This document shows positions 17,046 through 25,641 of a DNA stretch of 64,000 nucleotides, in pieces (position 1 is the first letter of the stretch; every line of letters starts with the position of its first letter). The translations under genes were made by a program, and so were the position numbers. Location of the stretch: the NCBI GenBank assembly GCA_002471845.1, contig DKQT01000018.1, forward strand, positions 1 through 64,000, in the 5' to 3' direction. The stretch comes from Fidelibacterota bacterium UBA7301. GTDB taxonomy: Bacteria; Fidelibacterota; Marinisomatia; Marinisomatales; TCS55. The notes below the pieces were generated by a model. It was not told the DNA's origin. It did not search any database and was given only the letters and a program-made list of their open reading frames with translations.

Positions 17046-18272
17046 ATGGTTAATCAACAATCAAAAATCAACCATCAAAAATCAACCCTCCTCAAGAATA
17101 TTGGGTATCTAGTCACTGCCAATGCTGATGGTATTCAGACGGTTGAAAATACATCAATCCTAATCGAAAATGGACGAATCGCTGCCATCGGCGAAGGCAA
17201 TGCTGATCATATAATTGATTGCTGTGGAAAAATGGTCACGGCTGGATTTGTGGATGCCCACACACATCCCGTGTTCTTCAACAAGCGGGATGAAGAATAC
17301 GCCATGCGGTTGGGAGGGGCCAGTTATGAAGAAATTGCTGCCGCAGGCGGGGGTATTGTATCCTGTGTGGAAGGGGTGCGAAAAGCTTCAAAAGAGGAGT
17401 TGATCGAAAAAGTATCAAGCCGGATAGATCGCTTCATTTCCATGGGTACCACAACCGTCGAAGCCAAATCCGGTTATGGATTGACTACCGAATCTGAACT
17501 GAAATCATTAGAAGTGATTGAAGCAGTTAACCGATCTCAACCCATTGATATGGTCCCAACCTTTATGGGTGGCCATGCCTTCCCAAAAGAATATTCTAAC
17601 AATCAGGATGCATATATTGACCTTATTTGTAATGACATGATCCCGGCCGTGGCTGAACAAGGCATTGCGGTCTTTAATGATGTTTTTTGTGAAAAGGGGT
17701 ATTTTACTGTTGAGCAATCCAACCGCATATTGGAAGCCGGTAAAAAATATGAATTAAAGCCGCGCCTACATGCAGACGAATTTGTGGATTCGAATGCAGC
17801 TAAATTAGCGGGAAAAGTGGGTGCCTTTTCCGCTGATCATCTCATGGCTGTGAGTGAAAACGGCATCAAGGCCCTTGCGGAAAATAATATCATGGCCACC
17901 TTGCTTCCTGGTACAACTTTTTTCCTCGGAAAATCCTCCTATGCGCCAGCACGAAAACTGATAGACGCCGGGGTCACGGTGGCCTTAGCAACGGACTTCA
18001 ACCCGGGAAGTTGCCATATTCAATCCATGCCATTTATCATGACCTTGGCCTGCATGCATTTGGGTATGACGATCGAAGAAGCCTATCAATCGGCGACCTA
18101 TCATGGGGCAGAAGCATTGGGATTGGCGGATGAAATTGGTTCTATCGAAGTGGGGAAAAAGGCCGATTTCATCCTCTGGGAATTGGATTCACTATTGGAT
18201 ATACCTTATTATGTGTCGAATCATCCAATTCGGGCCGTTTTTAAGAATGGGAAAATTGCATTTGGCGCTTGA
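17046..18272 (+). CDS. hutI: Imidazolonepropionase
   Basis: HutI hydrolyses imidazolone propionate to formiminoglutamate. The 408-residue protein is an amidohydrolase-superfamily member with metal ligands in DAHTHPVFF, in LHADEF, and in LATDFNPGS near the C-terminus. YGLTTESELK and GHAFPKEY are family typical. The only start codon upstream of the conserved core is ATG 17046. It adds about 14 residues (MVNQQSKINHQKST) encoded by a short tandem DNA repeat, and most homologues begin near LLKNIGYLVT. The end overlaps a possible promoter for the next gene. Confidence 0.96.
   Translation: MVNQQSKINHQKSTLLKNIGYLVTANADGIQTVENTSILIENGRIAAIGEGNADHIIDCCGKMVTAGFVDAHTHPVFFNKRDEEYAMRLGGASYEEIAAAGGGIVSCVEGVRKASKEELIEKVSSRIDRFISMGTTTVEAKSGYGLTTESELKSLEVIEAVNRSQPIDMVPTFMGGHAFPKEYSNNQDAYIDLICNDMIPAVAEQGIAVFNDVFCEKGYFTVEQSNRILEAGKKYELKPRLHADEFVDSNAAKLAGKVGAFSADHLMAVSENGIKALAENNIMATLLPGTTFFLGKSSYAPARKLIDAGVTVALATDFNPGSCHIQSMPFIMTLACMHLGMTIEEAYQSATYHGAEALGLADEIGSIEVGKKADFILWELDSLLDIPYYVSNHPIRAVFKNGKIAFGA
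17060..17087 (+). repeat. Two tandem copies of a 14-base unit in the hutI 5' end
   Basis: The unit ATCAAAAATCAACC occurs twice in direct succession (17,060-17,073 and 17,074-17,087). It lies immediately after the hutI start codon and encodes part of the non-conserved leader. A short inverted repeat (GATTAA at 17,037 and TTAATC at 17,050) flanks the ATG. Confidence 0.85.
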
Positions 18273-18298
18273 CTAAGGGACAGGTGTTCCTGTAAAAT
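18269..18298 (+). promoter_or_regulatory. Possible sigma-70-type promoter
   Basis: TTGACT (18,269-18,274) and TAAAAT (18,293-18,298) are 18 bases apart and resemble -35 and -10 hexamers. They would start transcription near 18,305, about 27 bases ahead of the gene at 18,332. The -35 box overlaps the hutI stop. This is a visual match only. Confidence 0.4.
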
Positions 18299-18331
18299 TG
18301 CGCCTGTTTAACATTAATATATGGTAGTTAA

Positions 18332-18793
18332 ATGACCACTAGAAAAATTCTCTCATTGGCAGTCGTTCTGATTATGGGCTCCCAGTTTGCATTTGCGAAT
18401 TATGGCTTTTATAGAAAGGTTTCCAATACTTGTAAATATTACCGCGTATCTGTGGATGAAAAGAAAATGGCACTCACCAAGAATGCCGACGGTTCTTATC
18501 ATTTTTCCCTTGAGATGCAAAGCCTTCGCAACAACTTTGAAATGGTAATGCTGGTGGGTTTCATTGCCGTGGGGCAGGCTATCAATCACCAGGATTCCTT
18601 CGCGAAGAAAAAACCAGGCTATAAGGCCATTGTACCCGGAAATACGGAAGTGACGGTGACGATTCCCGTTTCCAGACAAAATACAATTATTACGGCAAGG
18701 GCAACTGCTGCACAAGTTCGTCAACTGGCGGACGGCAAAGTGGATACAGCAGGCTTTATGCGCTTAATAAAAGATTCAATTCAAACACTGTAA
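18332..18793 (+). CDS. Exported protein of unknown function
   Basis: I do not recognise this 153-residue protein. It begins with a clear signal peptide (TTRKILSLAVVLIMGSQFAF, then A and cleavage near NYGFYRK). The mature part is about 130 residues, mainly predicted strands, with KKPGYKAIVPGNTEVTVTIP in the middle. It has one Cys in the mature region and no lipobox. The next gene, a small membrane protein, starts 11 bases later behind a strong AAGGAGG site, so the two probably work together. Function is not inferable from the sequence. Confidence 0.8.
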   Translation: MTTRKILSLAVVLIMGSQFAFANYGFYRKVSNTCKYYRVSVDEKKMALTKNADGSYHFSLEMQSLRNNFEMVMLVGFIAVGQAINHQDSFAKKKPGYKAIVPGNTEVTVTIPVSRQNTIITARATAAQVRQLADGKVDTAGFMRLIKDSIQTL

Positions 18794-18804
18794 AAGGAGG
18801 AAGA

Positions 18805-19041
18805 ATGTTAGATCCTACCAGTTGGGGTGGCATGTTCGCACAGTATGGTCGTTCTTTACTATGGGCGATTACAGCGGCTATCGGTTTCGGATTAGGCGTT
18901 GGTATTTCGCTGAAAGTTTTCGATTGGCTATCAACAGATATTGACGAATGGGAAGAGATCAAAAAAGGTAATATGGGTGTATCCCTGATCTTTGTCTCTC
19001 TCATCGTTATGGTTGGTTTAATCGTTTACAAAGTCATTTAA
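18805..19041 (+). CDS. Small two-helix membrane protein, DUF350-like
   Basis: The 78-residue product has two hydrophobic segments (about 15-37 and 57-77). Between them lies DWLSTDIDEWEEIKKGNMGV, which resembles the DUF350 pattern in which a short charged segment with EIKKGN leads into the second helix. DUF350 proteins are small inner-membrane proteins of unknown role. Here only one repeat is present. It is preceded by AAGGAGG and followed by a terminator, closing a two-gene unit with the exported protein upstream. Confidence 0.7.
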   Translation: MLDPTSWGGMFAQYGRSLLWAITAAIGFGLGVGISLKVFDWLSTDIDEWEEIKKGNMGVSLIFVSLIVMVGLIVYKVI

Positions 19042-19062
19042 ACGATCCCGACATCAAGCTTG

Positions 19063-19097
19063 AAACCCCGTCCTGATTTATCTGGATGGGGTTTTTT
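19063..19097. terminator. Bidirectional rho-independent terminator
   Basis: An 11-base-pair stem with one G-T pair (AAACCCCGTCC with GGATGGGGTTT) encloses a ten-base loop and is followed by a T run. It lies between the convergent genes ending at 19,041 (plus) and 19,100 (minus). The A-rich left arm makes it work in both directions. Confidence 0.85.
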
Positions 19098-19099
19098 GT

Positions 19100-19552
19100 T
19101 TATATAAGTTTGACCAGTTCTTTCAGGGATGACTGGTCAGCATCATCAAACTGCCCTACCGTATCTCCATCAATATCCAGGACGGCAATAAGATCGCTAT
19201 TTTTTATCACGGGTACCACGATCTCAGATACAGTTTGATCATCGCAGGATATGTAGCCGTGGAAGTCCGCCACATTATCCACGATGATGGTCTTTTGATC
19301 TTGCGCCGCTGATCCGCAAATACCACGGCCGAAGGCGATATGGCCGCAAGCTAATACGTCTCCTTGGTAGGGACCTATCTCCAGCAGATCCTTTTTCACC
19401 ACGCGATAAAAACCGCAGAACACCCATTCATTGAATTCAGATTTGAGGATGGAGGCAAGGGTGGCCATTTTGCCAATATCATCCATGGGGTAGCCCTCGA
19501 GGGCGGATTTGGCCGTATCAATGACCTTTTTGTAGCGTTGTTCTTTATCCAC
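19100..19552 (-). CDS. msrC: Free methionine-(R)-sulfoxide reductase (GAF-fold)
   Basis: This 150-residue GAF-domain protein reduces free L-methionine-(R)-sulfoxide with electrons from thioredoxin. The three family cysteines are present as Cys69, Cys79 and Cys103. Their spacing (10 and 24) is the same as Cys84, Cys94 and Cys118 of the Escherichia coli enzyme. They lie in LACGHIAFGRGICGSAA and GYISCDDQTVSEIVVPV. The start overlaps the end of the DUF92 fusion gene by eight bases, so the two are co-transcribed. Its role would be repair of oxidised methionine in the cytoplasm. Confidence 0.92.
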   Translation of the reverse strand: MDKEQRYKKVIDTAKSALEGYPMDDIGKMATLASILKSEFNEWVFCGFYRVVKKDLLEIGPYQGDVLACGHIAFGRGICGSAAQDQKTIIVDNVADFHGYISCDDQTVSEIVVPVIKNSDLIAVLDIDGDTVGQFDDADQSSLKELVKLI

Positions 19553-21008
19553 AATTCATCCAGAAGAAATAGGCCACGGCAGCGCCCACAATGGTATTGA
19601 TGAAATTCACCATATCATTGCCGATCCAGCGGGAACCGAAGATTAGCTCAGTTTTTGTATCACAATGATATCGGTCTTCAGTCTGCTCTCTGCAGGAGGG
19701 ACATTTGAATTGGGCCTGAATAAATCTTCCGAGGATGGAATCGGTGAAAGAGCCCACCAACCCAGCGATGGAGAGGGGGAGTAAAAGGTCATTCATTCCT
19801 AGGATCTCTTCACCAAGAATCCCGATGATCAATGCCCCTAATACTGATCCGATGATCCCAACAAAAGTGACACCGCCGGAAGTGCCCCGGTCAACGATCT
19901 TTTTTGAAAGGACGAGGCGCGGTTTGGAGCGGGAATAGAAACCGATCTCCGTGGCCCAAGTGTCTGCCGTAGCAGCCCCAATGGCGCCGAGATAGAGAAC
20001 AATAGCCGGGGGGAAATCCCAGAAAAAATATACAATAGCAAATATAGTACCCATACCGCCATTAGCCAGTACTTGGAGGATATTTCTATCCGCGTATGCT
20101 TTATGGTGTAAATGGGAGAGAATCGAGGAAGATATAAAGAAAAATATGAGTGGTGTGACCCAGGGCCAGCCGCCGGCGCCAAATATGACGATGCCAACCA
20201 AATATCCACTAATGGCGCCACTGGCGGAAACGGACCGGCGGTTCCAAGCCAAGGCGAAAATGGCAATTGAAAGTGCCGTCCACAATAACAGTTGAAAGAG
20301 GGTGTCATGAGTGTAGTTGATGAGGAAAATTTCATAGGATAAAAAAGTGGCCAGGGGGATGGATAAATTATCAGAACCGCGAAAACTGATGGATTCCGCC
20401 ATGGCCGCGGAAAAAGCGGTGAAAAGGCTCAGCCCGATTAAGACAGGAAAGGGAATGAAAAAAGAAGCGCCATAGATTCTGGACAGCAAGTCTGTTCCCA
20501 GCATGATAATGAGAAAGGCGGAACCGAACATGGCCAATGATCCCCGGCGGGACTTTTTATCACGCCATGGATAATAGGATGTCCTGCCTTTGGCCCCAAT
20601 GGTTGCGGCAATGGGATCGGCTATGGCCAAAACCAAAATGGCGAGGATGAAAGAAATGGGTTTGTCCCACCAAAAATAGGATAGGATCATTACGGAAAAA
20701 GGAAAGTACACCGTACCGTAGCTTTTTCTCATTGTCGCGTGCATACTGGCAAATTTATCGGACTTAAGAAAAATCCAGTTAATAACTATAAATAAAGAAG
20801 ATAAAGTAATTAGTTGAATGTTATGTTTAAATAAAAACGGGCAAATACAAACGATCAATCCAATGAAAATATGGACGAATTGGCGTGTGGATTCCGGTGG
20901 CCAACCCTGTTTGTTGCGAATTAGTTCAGCCATTCCCAACACGATAAAAATACCGCTGAAAATGAGGCTGAAAAGGGTCCAGTCATTCAATGAAGGGAAC
21001 AGGTCCAT
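19545..21008 (-). CDS. Fusion of polyprenol/phytol-kinase-like and DUF92 (VTE6-like) membrane domains
   Basis: The 487-residue integral membrane protein has two parts. Residues 1-240 carry the dolichol/phytol-kinase family marks: RQFVHIFIG (42-50), ADPIAATIGAKGR (130-142), KSRRGSLAMF (152-161) and DNLSIPL (213-219). Residues 250-487 are a DUF92 domain with ADTWATEIG (348-356), GTSGGVT (375-381), FTDSILGRFIQ (421-431), a CPSC pair and GSRWIGNDMVNFINT. In plants the two activities, phytol kinase (VTE5) and phytyl-phosphate kinase (VTE6), are separate proteins of phytol salvage. The fusion therefore suggests a two-step isoprenoid-alcohol to diphosphate enzyme, but the substrate is inference. It overlaps msrC. 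Confidence 0.8.
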   Translation of the reverse strand: MDLFPSLNDWTLFSLIFSGIFIVLGMAELIRNKQGWPPESTRQFVHIFIGLIVCICPFLFKHNIQLITLSSLFIVINWIFLKSDKFASMHATMRKSYGTVYFPFSVMILSYFWWDKPISFILAILVLAIADPIAATIGAKGRTSYYPWRDKKSRRGSLAMFGSAFLIIMLGTDLLSRIYGASFFIPFPVLIGLSLFTAFSAAMAESISFRGSDNLSIPLATFLSYEIFLINYTHDTLFQLLLWTALSIAIFALAWNRRSVSASGAISGYLVGIVIFGAGGWPWVTPLIFFFISSSILSHLHHKAYADRNILQVLANGGMGTIFAIVYFFWDFPPAIVLYLGAIGAATADTWATEIGFYSRSKPRLVLSKKIVDRGTSGGVTFVGIIGSVLGALIIGILGEEILGMNDLLLPLSIAGLVGSFTDSILGRFIQAQFKCPSCREQTEDRYHCDTKTELIFGSRWIGNDMVNFINTIVGAAVAYFFWMNCG

Positions 21009-21020
21009 GGCTGAAGTTAT

Positions 21021-21053
21021 AAAAAACCCCCCGCAAATAGCGGAGGGTTTTTT
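21021..21053 (-). terminator. Rho-independent terminator after the M16 peptidase gene
   Basis: A 14-base arm (AAAAAACCCCCCGC) pairs with GCGGAGGGTTTTTT across a five-base loop with one mismatch. On the minus strand it ends in a U run. It sits between the M16 peptidase stop (21,079) and the start of the DUF92 fusion gene (21,008), leaving only 12 bases before that start codon. Confidence 0.85.
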
Positions 21054-21078
21054 ATAAAGACAGAGTTAGGTTGGTTAT

Positions 21079-23895
21079 TTATTGGACAGGATTACCATCG
21101 GTGTCCAATAGAATCGGGTCACCAAAACTGAGAGATTTCATCCCTTCTAACTGCGTGGCGGCGTCACCAACAACCAAGTAGATCATTTCATCCGGTCGAA
21201 TGTATTTCATTGCTAATGCATTATGACTTTCCACGGTCATATCGCGTACCACGTCTTCCTGGTCTTTGATATAGTCAAAGGGTAAGCCATAAGTGGCAAT
21301 ATTACTAATCATTCCCCGAAGGGCACCTAAGGTTTCAAAACGGCGGGCATTTGATTTCAAAAGGACGTTTTTGGTGAACTCCAAATCTTCAACGGCAATT
21401 GGATTTCGATATGCTGCCATTAAATCCTTGAAAATATTTACGGATTCCTCGGTTGTATTCGATCGCACTCCTGAGGAAGCGGTGAATTTACCTGGGAATT
21501 TGGATCCACTGAAACCTGTCCGTGCTCCATAGGTGAATCCTTTTTCTTCACGGAGAACCATATTTACATCTCCGCTGAAGTTCCCACCCAGTTTCATATT
21601 CATGACCGAGTTAGCATAAAAGTCTGGGTGTGTGCGGGGAAGACTAAGATATCCAATGCGAATCTCAGACTGTTTTGCATTGGGCACATCTACGAAATAC
21701 ACGGTGGCATTTTTATTCGGTGTGGGCATTTCGTATTCAGGGAATGAAACTTCCTTAACATCCCAACCTTCGACTAGTCCTTTAAATGCCTTAACGGCTT
21801 CACTACGGCTGATATCACCCACAATGCTAACTTTAGCCAGGTTGGCTGAAAAATTGGCACTATAATAGTTTTTCAAATCATGCAGTTCAATTGACTGAAC
21901 CGATTCAACCGTTCCTATTGTTGAGTTGGCTAGAATATGATCGCCATAGATCAACTTATTATACACATTAGATGCAATTGAAGAGGGGACAGCGGCACGA
22001 CGTTTGATCGATTCTGCAGTTTCCCGTGTGAGGCGGTCAAATTCAGTTTCATCCCAGCGGGGCTCAAAGAGGATCTCTTCTACCAATGCCAGTGTTGCAC
22101 CAAAATTTCGTTTCAGTGTTGTGGCTTCTACGTTAATGGATTGTTTGCCGGTATACATCCGTATGTTAGAACCCAATGCATCGATAGCTTCTTCCAATTC
22201 AACCGGTGTTTTATTGGCTGTACCTTCCATTAACATATCGGTAATAAGGTTTGCAACACCCACTTTGTTGGGATCATCCAACAACATACCGCCATCAATT
22301 TGAATCCCAAAACTGATCAAGGGCAGTTCATCATGTTTGGCGCCATAGAGGGACACGCCTTTATCATAATCATGCTGCCAGACCTTCGGCAGATTTAAAC
22401 GTGGTTGTGCACCATCTACCGGTTCAACAGATCGGTCAAATGTAGATGGAATTTCAGCCATATCCATGCCACCTTCACCCACTGCTTTTGTGACGTTCTT
22501 AAGGATTTTTTCTTCTTTAATAGGGAATAGGACAGAGCCTTCAGCTACGAGGTCAACTTTTCCTTTGGGTACAAAACTGGTCAAAACGTAATTCTGCCCT
22601 TTGATATATTTTTCATAGACCCGTTTTACGTCACTCATATTTACATCCAGAACATTTTGGAGTTCAGTGGCAATGGCGTCTGGAGAACCATAATATTCGT
22701 TATAACGGGCCAATTGAAACCCTTTGCCCAGAACTGAAGAAATTCCTTGGTAAAAGCCAGTTTCATATTTGGCTTTCAGGCGTTCAAGATCTTCTGCTGT
22801 AAAGCTTTCATTTTCAAAACGGACAAATGCTTCATGAACGGCAACTTCAACATCGGTGAGGCTGGATGTCGGAAAACCATCCACAACAACATTAAATGTC
22901 CCTGCAATTTCTTGCGTGCCGCTGTAAGAATAAAGGTTGGGTGCCAATTTCTTTTCTTCAACAAGGACTTTATACAAAGGTGCCTTTTTACCATCGCCCA
23001 TTAATTGTCCTAATAGTTCCAATGCAGGAGCATCAAAATGTTTTTGATCGACAGTAGGGAAAACCATGGAAAGACGAGGAGAACGAGCAAAATTGTCTTC
23101 GTGATATAACTTTTTAGTTTCGGTTAATTCAATCGGCATGGGTTCAGGATCACCATTATTGGGCCCTGCTTTGATTTCCCCAAAATACTTTTCAACTAGT
23201 TTCTTTACTTCTCTTTTTTTGATATCACCTGCGATAACCATAGTGGCATTGTTTGGTCCATACCATTTTTCGTAGAATGACCTTACATCTTCAAGTGTTG
23301 CATTTTGAAGATCTTCCAATTCGCCAATTGTTGTCCAGTTATAGGGATGGTCTTCCGGATACAAATTTTTAATAACCACATAATTACCGTGACCGTAAGG
23401 GCGGTTATCCACCCGTTGACGTTTTTCATTTTGGACCACTTCCTGTTGATTCTCAAAAGCAGGTTGTGTTACGGTAGATAGGAGCCAGCCCATGCGGTCA
23501 GATTCCATCCAAAGGACAGTCTCTAGCGCATTTTTGGGAACAACTTCATAATATACTGTACCATCTTTGTTGGTACCGCCATTAAGAGTTCCACCAACAT
23601 TTTGAATTTTCTTAAAGAATTGGTCTTGGCCCACGTGTTGGGATTCTTGGAACAACATGTGTTCAAAAAGATGAGCGAATCCTGTTCGTCCGGGTGTTTC
23701 ACGATTGGATCCTACATGGTATTGGATTGCCACACCAATAATAGGATCTGACTTATCCTCGTGGAGGATGACGGTCAATCCATTATCAAGCGTATATTTT
23801 TCATACTCAATATTAAATGGTGTATCGGCTTTCTGTTCACATCCAATCATAAAAATGCTTACAAATAAGCCAATGATCAGTGATTTTTTAAACAT
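21079..23895 (-). CDS. M16 family zinc metallopeptidase, lipoprotein
   Basis: The 938-residue protein has a lipoprotein signal ending in FMIGC (Cys19), so it is predicted to be anchored in the envelope. The N-terminal M16 domain carries the inverted zinc motif HLFEH at residues 75-79, with the third ligand probably Glu in NEKRQR. Two M16 halves are present: 30-450 is the active half, and 490-930 is an inactive-type half containing VDVPNAKQSEIRIGYLSLPR and GGNFSGDVNMVLREEKGFTY. Such clamshell peptidases degrade peptides and small proteins in the periplasm. A terminator follows, and the gene is divergent from the CotH-like gene. It is unrelated to pyrroloquinoline clusters. Confidence 0.93.
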   Translation of the reverse strand: MFKKSLIIGLFVSIFMIGCEQKADTPFNIEYEKYTLDNGLTVILHEDKSDPIIGVAIQYHVGSNRETPGRTGFAHLFEHMLFQESQHVGQDQFFKKIQNVGGTLNGGTNKDGTVYYEVVPKNALETVLWMESDRMGWLLSTVTQPAFENQQEVVQNEKRQRVDNRPYGHGNYVVIKNLYPEDHPYNWTTIGELEDLQNATLEDVRSFYEKWYGPNNATMVIAGDIKKREVKKLVEKYFGEIKAGPNNGDPEPMPIELTETKKLYHEDNFARSPRLSMVFPTVDQKHFDAPALELLGQLMGDGKKAPLYKVLVEEKKLAPNLYSYSGTQEIAGTFNVVVDGFPTSSLTDVEVAVHEAFVRFENESFTAEDLERLKAKYETGFYQGISSVLGKGFQLARYNEYYGSPDAIATELQNVLDVNMSDVKRVYEKYIKGQNYVLTSFVPKGKVDLVAEGSVLFPIKEEKILKNVTKAVGEGGMDMAEIPSTFDRSVEPVDGAQPRLNLPKVWQHDYDKGVSLYGAKHDELPLISFGIQIDGGMLLDDPNKVGVANLITDMLMEGTANKTPVELEEAIDALGSNIRMYTGKQSINVEATTLKRNFGATLALVEEILFEPRWDETEFDRLTRETAESIKRRAAVPSSIASNVYNKLIYGDHILANSTIGTVESVQSIELHDLKNYYSANFSANLAKVSIVGDISRSEAVKAFKGLVEGWDVKEVSFPEYEMPTPNKNATVYFVDVPNAKQSEIRIGYLSLPRTHPDFYANSVMNMKLGGNFSGDVNMVLREEKGFTYGARTGFSGSKFPGKFTASSGVRSNTTEESVNIFKDLMAAYRNPIAVEDLEFTKNVLLKSNARRFETLGALRGMISNIATYGLPFDYIKDQEDVVRDMTVESHNALAMKYIRPDEMIYLVVGDAATQLEGMKSLSFGDPILLDTDGNPVQ

Positions 23896-24024
23896 GGGAT
23901 TCTCCTTTTACCAATTGATTAATCTCATTATAACAAACAGAATATCTGGTTGTTCCCTATTTCGACAAAAATTACAGCATTTGGTTGTCCTAACATATTA
24001 AAATTAACTTCTTATCAATAAGAG

Positions 24025-25443
24025 ATGTCTAATTACGATAAGATGGATAAGTCCTCAACATATAATCATAAAAATTCCTTTTTTATTTTAATATCAGTAT
24101 TCCTTTTGGTGGGGTGTGAAGATCAGAGATCCGAAGACATAGATGATCCTAATTTCGCAATTCCAGATTGGACTGATGAAACGCATGGTAATAAAGCCGA
24201 TCCAAATTATACAGTTGTTTTTCCCCAAGATGAAGTCAATCGGATCGATATTGTTATTTCAGAAAAGAATTGGGAAAAAATGATCGTTGATATGACAGAA
24301 AAATACGGTCCTTTTGGGCAAGGTCGGCCACCGGGGGGTAATTCCCCCGGAGACAAACCGATCTTTGTTCCTTGTGATTATTTTTTCAATGGGAAACAAT
24401 GGTATAAGGTGGGCATTCGTTTTAAGGGAAATTCTACATTAGGATTCGCTTGGCATCGCGGAAAATGGAAAATACCGCTAAAGTTAGATTTTGATGAATT
24501 TGAAGATGATTACCCCCAAATCGACAACCAGCGCTTTTTTGGCTTTAAACAATTGTCCATGTCCTCTAACGCCATGGATAAGTCCCTCCTGCGGGAAAAG
24601 GTGGCAGCGGACATTTTACGTGAAGCGGGAGTCCCGGCGGCCCACACGGCTTTTTATGCGGTCTATATCGATCATGGAGATGGCTCCCAATTTTGGGGAC
24701 TTTATACAGCAGTAGAAGTGGTGGATGATACAGTGATCGAGACCCAATTCAGCGATGACAACGGTAATCTTTATAAACCGGAAGGGCCTGGAGCTACTTT
24801 TACCAAGGGCTCATTTAGCCAAACTTCTTTCGTAAAAAAGACCAATGAGGACGATTCAGACTGGGCGGATATTTTGGCCATGTATGACGCCTTACACAGC
24901 AATTTGCGCCATACGAATTCTTCCGCTTGGCGAACCGGTTTGGAAGCAGTCTTTAATACGGATATTTTCCTGAAATGGCTGGCGACTAATACCACTATCC
25001 AGAATTGGGACTCTTACGGCAAGATGACCCAGAATTATTATTTGTATAATGATTCTGAATTGTCGAAACTGACTTGGATCACCTGGGACCATAATGAAGC
25101 GCTGTGGGGCGGTGAAATGTACGGCAACATGCGAAAACCTTTATCTATTCATTTGAATGAGGTTGATGATCGGTGGCCCTTAATTCGGTTTTTGATGGAT
25201 GATGGAATGTATGAAAATCAGTATAAAACCAATGTGCAATCCATTTTGGATGGGCCATTTGGAATTGAAAAGATGGTCGATATTTATCGTACCTTCCACG
25301 AATTGATTCAGCCATTTGTAGAAGGGACAAAGGATGAAAATCGCGATCCGGAAATATCACCATTCATACTTGACCAAGGATTAAATGAACTGATTAACCA
25401 TGTGCAATCCCGCCATAATGTTGTAAAAGAATATTTAAAATAA
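24025..25443 (+). CDS. CotH-family kinase-like lipoprotein
   Basis: The 472-residue product begins with a hydrophobic segment ending in FLLVGC (Cys31), predicting a lipoprotein. Residues 70-440 match the CotH family: VGIRFKGNSTLGF (129-141), GFKQLSMSSNAMDKSLLREK (173-192), GLYTAVEVVDD (225-235) and the presumed metal-binding WDHNEALWGG (354-363). CotH is an atypical protein kinase first known from Bacillus spore coats, and homologues are frequent in non-sporulating marine bacteria, often secreted. The substrate here is unknown. The ATG at 24,043 is a possible later start. It is followed by a strong terminator. Confidence 0.85.
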   Translation: MSNYDKMDKSSTYNHKNSFFILISVFLLVGCEDQRSEDIDDPNFAIPDWTDETHGNKADPNYTVVFPQDEVNRIDIVISEKNWEKMIVDMTEKYGPFGQGRPPGGNSPGDKPIFVPCDYFFNGKQWYKVGIRFKGNSTLGFAWHRGKWKIPLKLDFDEFEDDYPQIDNQRFFGFKQLSMSSNAMDKSLLREKVAADILREAGVPAAHTAFYAVYIDHGDGSQFWGLYTAVEVVDDTVIETQFSDDNGNLYKPEGPGATFTKGSFSQTSFVKKTNEDDSDWADILAMYDALHSNLRHTNSSAWRTGLEAVFNTDIFLKWLATNTTIQNWDSYGKMTQNYYLYNDSELSKLTWITWDHNEALWGGEMYGNMRKPLSIHLNEVDDRWPLIRFLMDDGMYENQYKTNVQSILDGPFGIEKMVDIYRTFHELIQPFVEGTKDENRDPEISPFILDQGLNELINHVQSRHNVVKEYLK

Positions 25444-25584
25444 ATGATTTAATTAATACTGATCGTCGTTGCGACGGTCATCTTCATTAAAAAGATAAAA
25501 ACGGGAAAAAAGTATTTTTTGGAATGGTTGAAAAAGAGATAGCGGCCAAATGCCAAAAACTTGTTGATCAAATGACTCTTTAAC

Positions 25585-25621
25585 AAAAAAACCCCATCAT
25601 CTAGGATGACGGGGTTTTTTT
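25585..25621. terminator. Bidirectional rho-independent terminator
   Basis: AAAAAAACCCCATCAT and ATGACGGGGTTTTTTT pair across a five-base loop with one mismatch-type pair. It sits between the convergent CotH-like gene (ending 25,443) and the minus-strand barrel protein gene (ending 25,642). A/T runs on both sides allow use in both directions. Confidence 0.88.
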
Positions 25622-25641
25622 ATTTATTAAAATTAGGGGAA

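Noticed and set aside
15346..18272. hutU-hutI as part of a complete hut operon
   Set aside because: No histidine ammonia-lyase, HutG in the cytoplasm, formiminoglutamase or hut regulator lies beside them in this window.
25460..25478. Small hairpin (GATCGTCG, TTG, CGACGGTC) after the CotH-like gene
   Set aside because: There is no T run after it, and a much stronger terminator lies at 25,585.
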